A stretch of DNA of 7,064 nucleotides from assembly GCA_025458665.1 (NCBI GenBank), contig JALOSG010000138.1, forward strand, positions 1 to 7,064, written 5' to 3'. The position numbers and the translations under genes were made by a program. The notes under the pieces are model-generated. The model was not told where the DNA came from. It made no database searches and worked only from the letters and a program-made list of their open reading frames with translations. Of the stretch, positions 6,227 through 7,064 are shown in pieces. Source of the stretch: Serpentinimonas sp. (GTDB lineage Bacteria; Pseudomonadota; Gammaproteobacteria; Burkholderiales; Burkholderiaceae_C). How positions within the stretch are numbered: the stretch's first letter is position 1; each line of letters starts with the position of its first letter.

Positions 6227-6444
6227 GTGTTGTTTCCTTATGGGGTCTGTATGCAGATTCGGTACCAAGGGGTCTGCCCCGCGCTGCCATAGCCAGCCGG
6301 TGCGCAACCCATGAATGTACCAAGCTTCCAGAGGGCGGCGCTAGAATCAAGGGCTTTGCTGCATTGCAATACCGGCCTTGGTGCGCAGCCCCGCAGCCTG
6401 TGCGCCCGCTACCGCAAACGCCAAGGTCGCCATCCAGATCCGTC
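6227..6444. promoter_or_regulatory. Divergent yggX/fpr regulatory region
   Basis: A 218-base non-coding gap between divergent genes. On the plus strand TAGAAT (6342-6347) matches a -10 box in five of six bases and would give fpr a leader of about 90 bases; no clear -35 is seen. Repeats within the gap are: GGTGCGCARCCC at 6299-6310 and 6380-6391 (one mismatch), GTACCAAG at 6262-6269 and 6317-6324, and GGGGTCTG at 6242-6249 and 6269-6276. In the fpr leader CCTTGG (6376-6381) can pair with CCAAGG (6421-6426), and GCGCA (6383-6387) with TGCGC (6401-6405). No promoter for yggX could be placed with confidence. Confidence 0.4.
6234..6239 (-). promoter_or_regulatory. Ribosome binding site of yggX
   Basis: AAGGAA on the minus strand, seven bases before the yggX ATG. 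It is the clearest Shine-Dalgarno sequence in the window and decides this start over the longer open frame reaching 6307. Confidence 0.75.
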
Positions 6445-7064
6445 ATGAGTGCCTTTTACGAAGAGCGCGTGCTGAGCGTGCACCACTGGACCGACCGCCT
6501 GTTCAGTTTCACCACCACGCGCGACCCGGGCCTGCGCTTTTCCAACGGTCACTTCACCATGATCGGGCTGCGCCAGGAGAGCGGCAAACCTCTGCTGCGC
6601 GCCTACAGCATTGCCAGCGCCAACTATGAGGAGCACCTAGAGTTCCTGAGCATCAAGGTGCCCGATGGCCCGCTCACTTCCCGGCTGCAGCACATTCAGC
6701 CCGGCGACACCATCGTGGTGGGCAAGAAGCCCACGGGCACGCTGGTCATTGACTACCTGCTGCCCGCCAAGAACCTCTACCTCATGGGTACCGGCACCGG
6801 GCTGGCGCCTTACCTCAGCATCATCCGCGACCCCGACACCTACGAGCGCTTCGAGAAGGTCATTGTGGTGCACGGTGTGCGGCAGGTGAACGAACTGGCC
6901 TACCGCGACTACATCACCCAGGAATTGCCGCAGCACGAGTTTCTTGGTGAAACTGTGAGCCAGCAACTCCTGTACTACCCCACCGTGACGCGCGAACCCT
7001 TCGAGCGGCAGGGCCGCATTCCGCAGCTGGTGGAGTCTGGACAAATGGCGCGCGAGCTGGGACT
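6445..7064 (+). CDS. fpr: Ferredoxin--NADP reductase Fpr, plant-type (3' end outside window)
   Basis: Fpr moves electrons between NADPH and ferredoxin or flavodoxin and is often tied to oxidative stress and Fe-S cluster supply. The frame is open from the ATG at 6445 to the window end, giving 206 residues of a usual 255-260. It begins MSAFYEERVLSVHHWTDRLF. The FAD-binding RAYSIASANYEEHLEF starts at residue 52 (RxYS 52-55), KKPTGTLV is at 94-101, the NADP-binding MGTGTGLAPYLSII follows (GTGTG 115-119), and YYPTVTREPF lies near the visible end. These are marks of the bacterial subclass I (Azotobacter type) Fpr. It is unrelated in fold to the FNR2 protein 3 kb away. The stretch just before the ATG has no strong Shine-Dalgarno sequence. 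It shares a divergent promoter region with yggX. Confidence 0.95.
   Translation, partial: MSAFYEERVLSVHHWTDRLFSFTTTRDPGLRFSNGHFTMIGLRQESGKPLLRAYSIASANYEEHLEFLSIKVPDGPLTSRLQHIQPGDTIVVGKKPTGTLVIDYLLPAKNLYLMGTGTGLAPYLSIIRDPDTYERFEKVIVVHGVRQVNELAYRDYITQELPQHEFLGETVSQQLLYYPTVTREPFERQGRIPQLVESGQMARELG

Noticed and set aside
5951..6307. Longer yggX frame starting at 6307
   Set aside because: The internal ATG at 6226 has a good AAGGAA site and gives the exact family N terminus MARTVQCIKL.

Overview
The window is GC-rich and densely coding, with short intergenic gaps and several overlapping or near-touching gene ends. Every protein looks beta-proteobacterial, most like Burkholderiales and in particular Comamonadaceae (Acidovorax/Hydrogenophaga/Rhodoferax type). 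That assignment is from recalled protein families, not from a database search. Eight protein genes are supported. No rRNA, tRNA, mobile element or CRISPR array was seen.

Left part (1-2663), thiamine biosynthesis. On the minus strand thiO, thiS and thiG (cut by the window edge) form a tight operon for the thiazole half of thiamine. ThiO oxidises glycine to the imine, ThiS carries the sulfur, and ThiG closes the ring. thiD, the kinase for the pyrimidine half, is transcribed divergently from a gap of about 100 bp. No TPP riboswitch is visible in that gap.

Middle part (2648-4157), electron transfer. On the minus strand a 7Fe ferredoxin gene (fdxA) is followed after one base by a thioredoxin-reductase-like ferredoxin-NADP reductase starting at GTG. 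The 3' end of the reductase overlaps the 3' end of thiD by 16 bp in convergent orientation.

Right part (4315-7064). On the minus strand yggX (iron trafficking/oxidative damage protection) is followed by an mnmC gene for tRNA wobble-uridine modification. The N-terminal methyltransferase half of this MnmC is shortened and lacks its recognisable SAM and catalytic motifs, while the FAD-dependent oxidoreductase half looks intact. Divergent from yggX, across 218 bp, is fpr, a plant-type ferredoxin-NADP reductase cut by the right edge.

Taken together, the right two thirds hold two unrelated ferredoxin reductase families, a likely ferredoxin partner and an iron/redox protection protein, with a tRNA-modification gene between them. 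Most of the window is ordinary core metabolism. The most unusual item is the degenerate MnmC.
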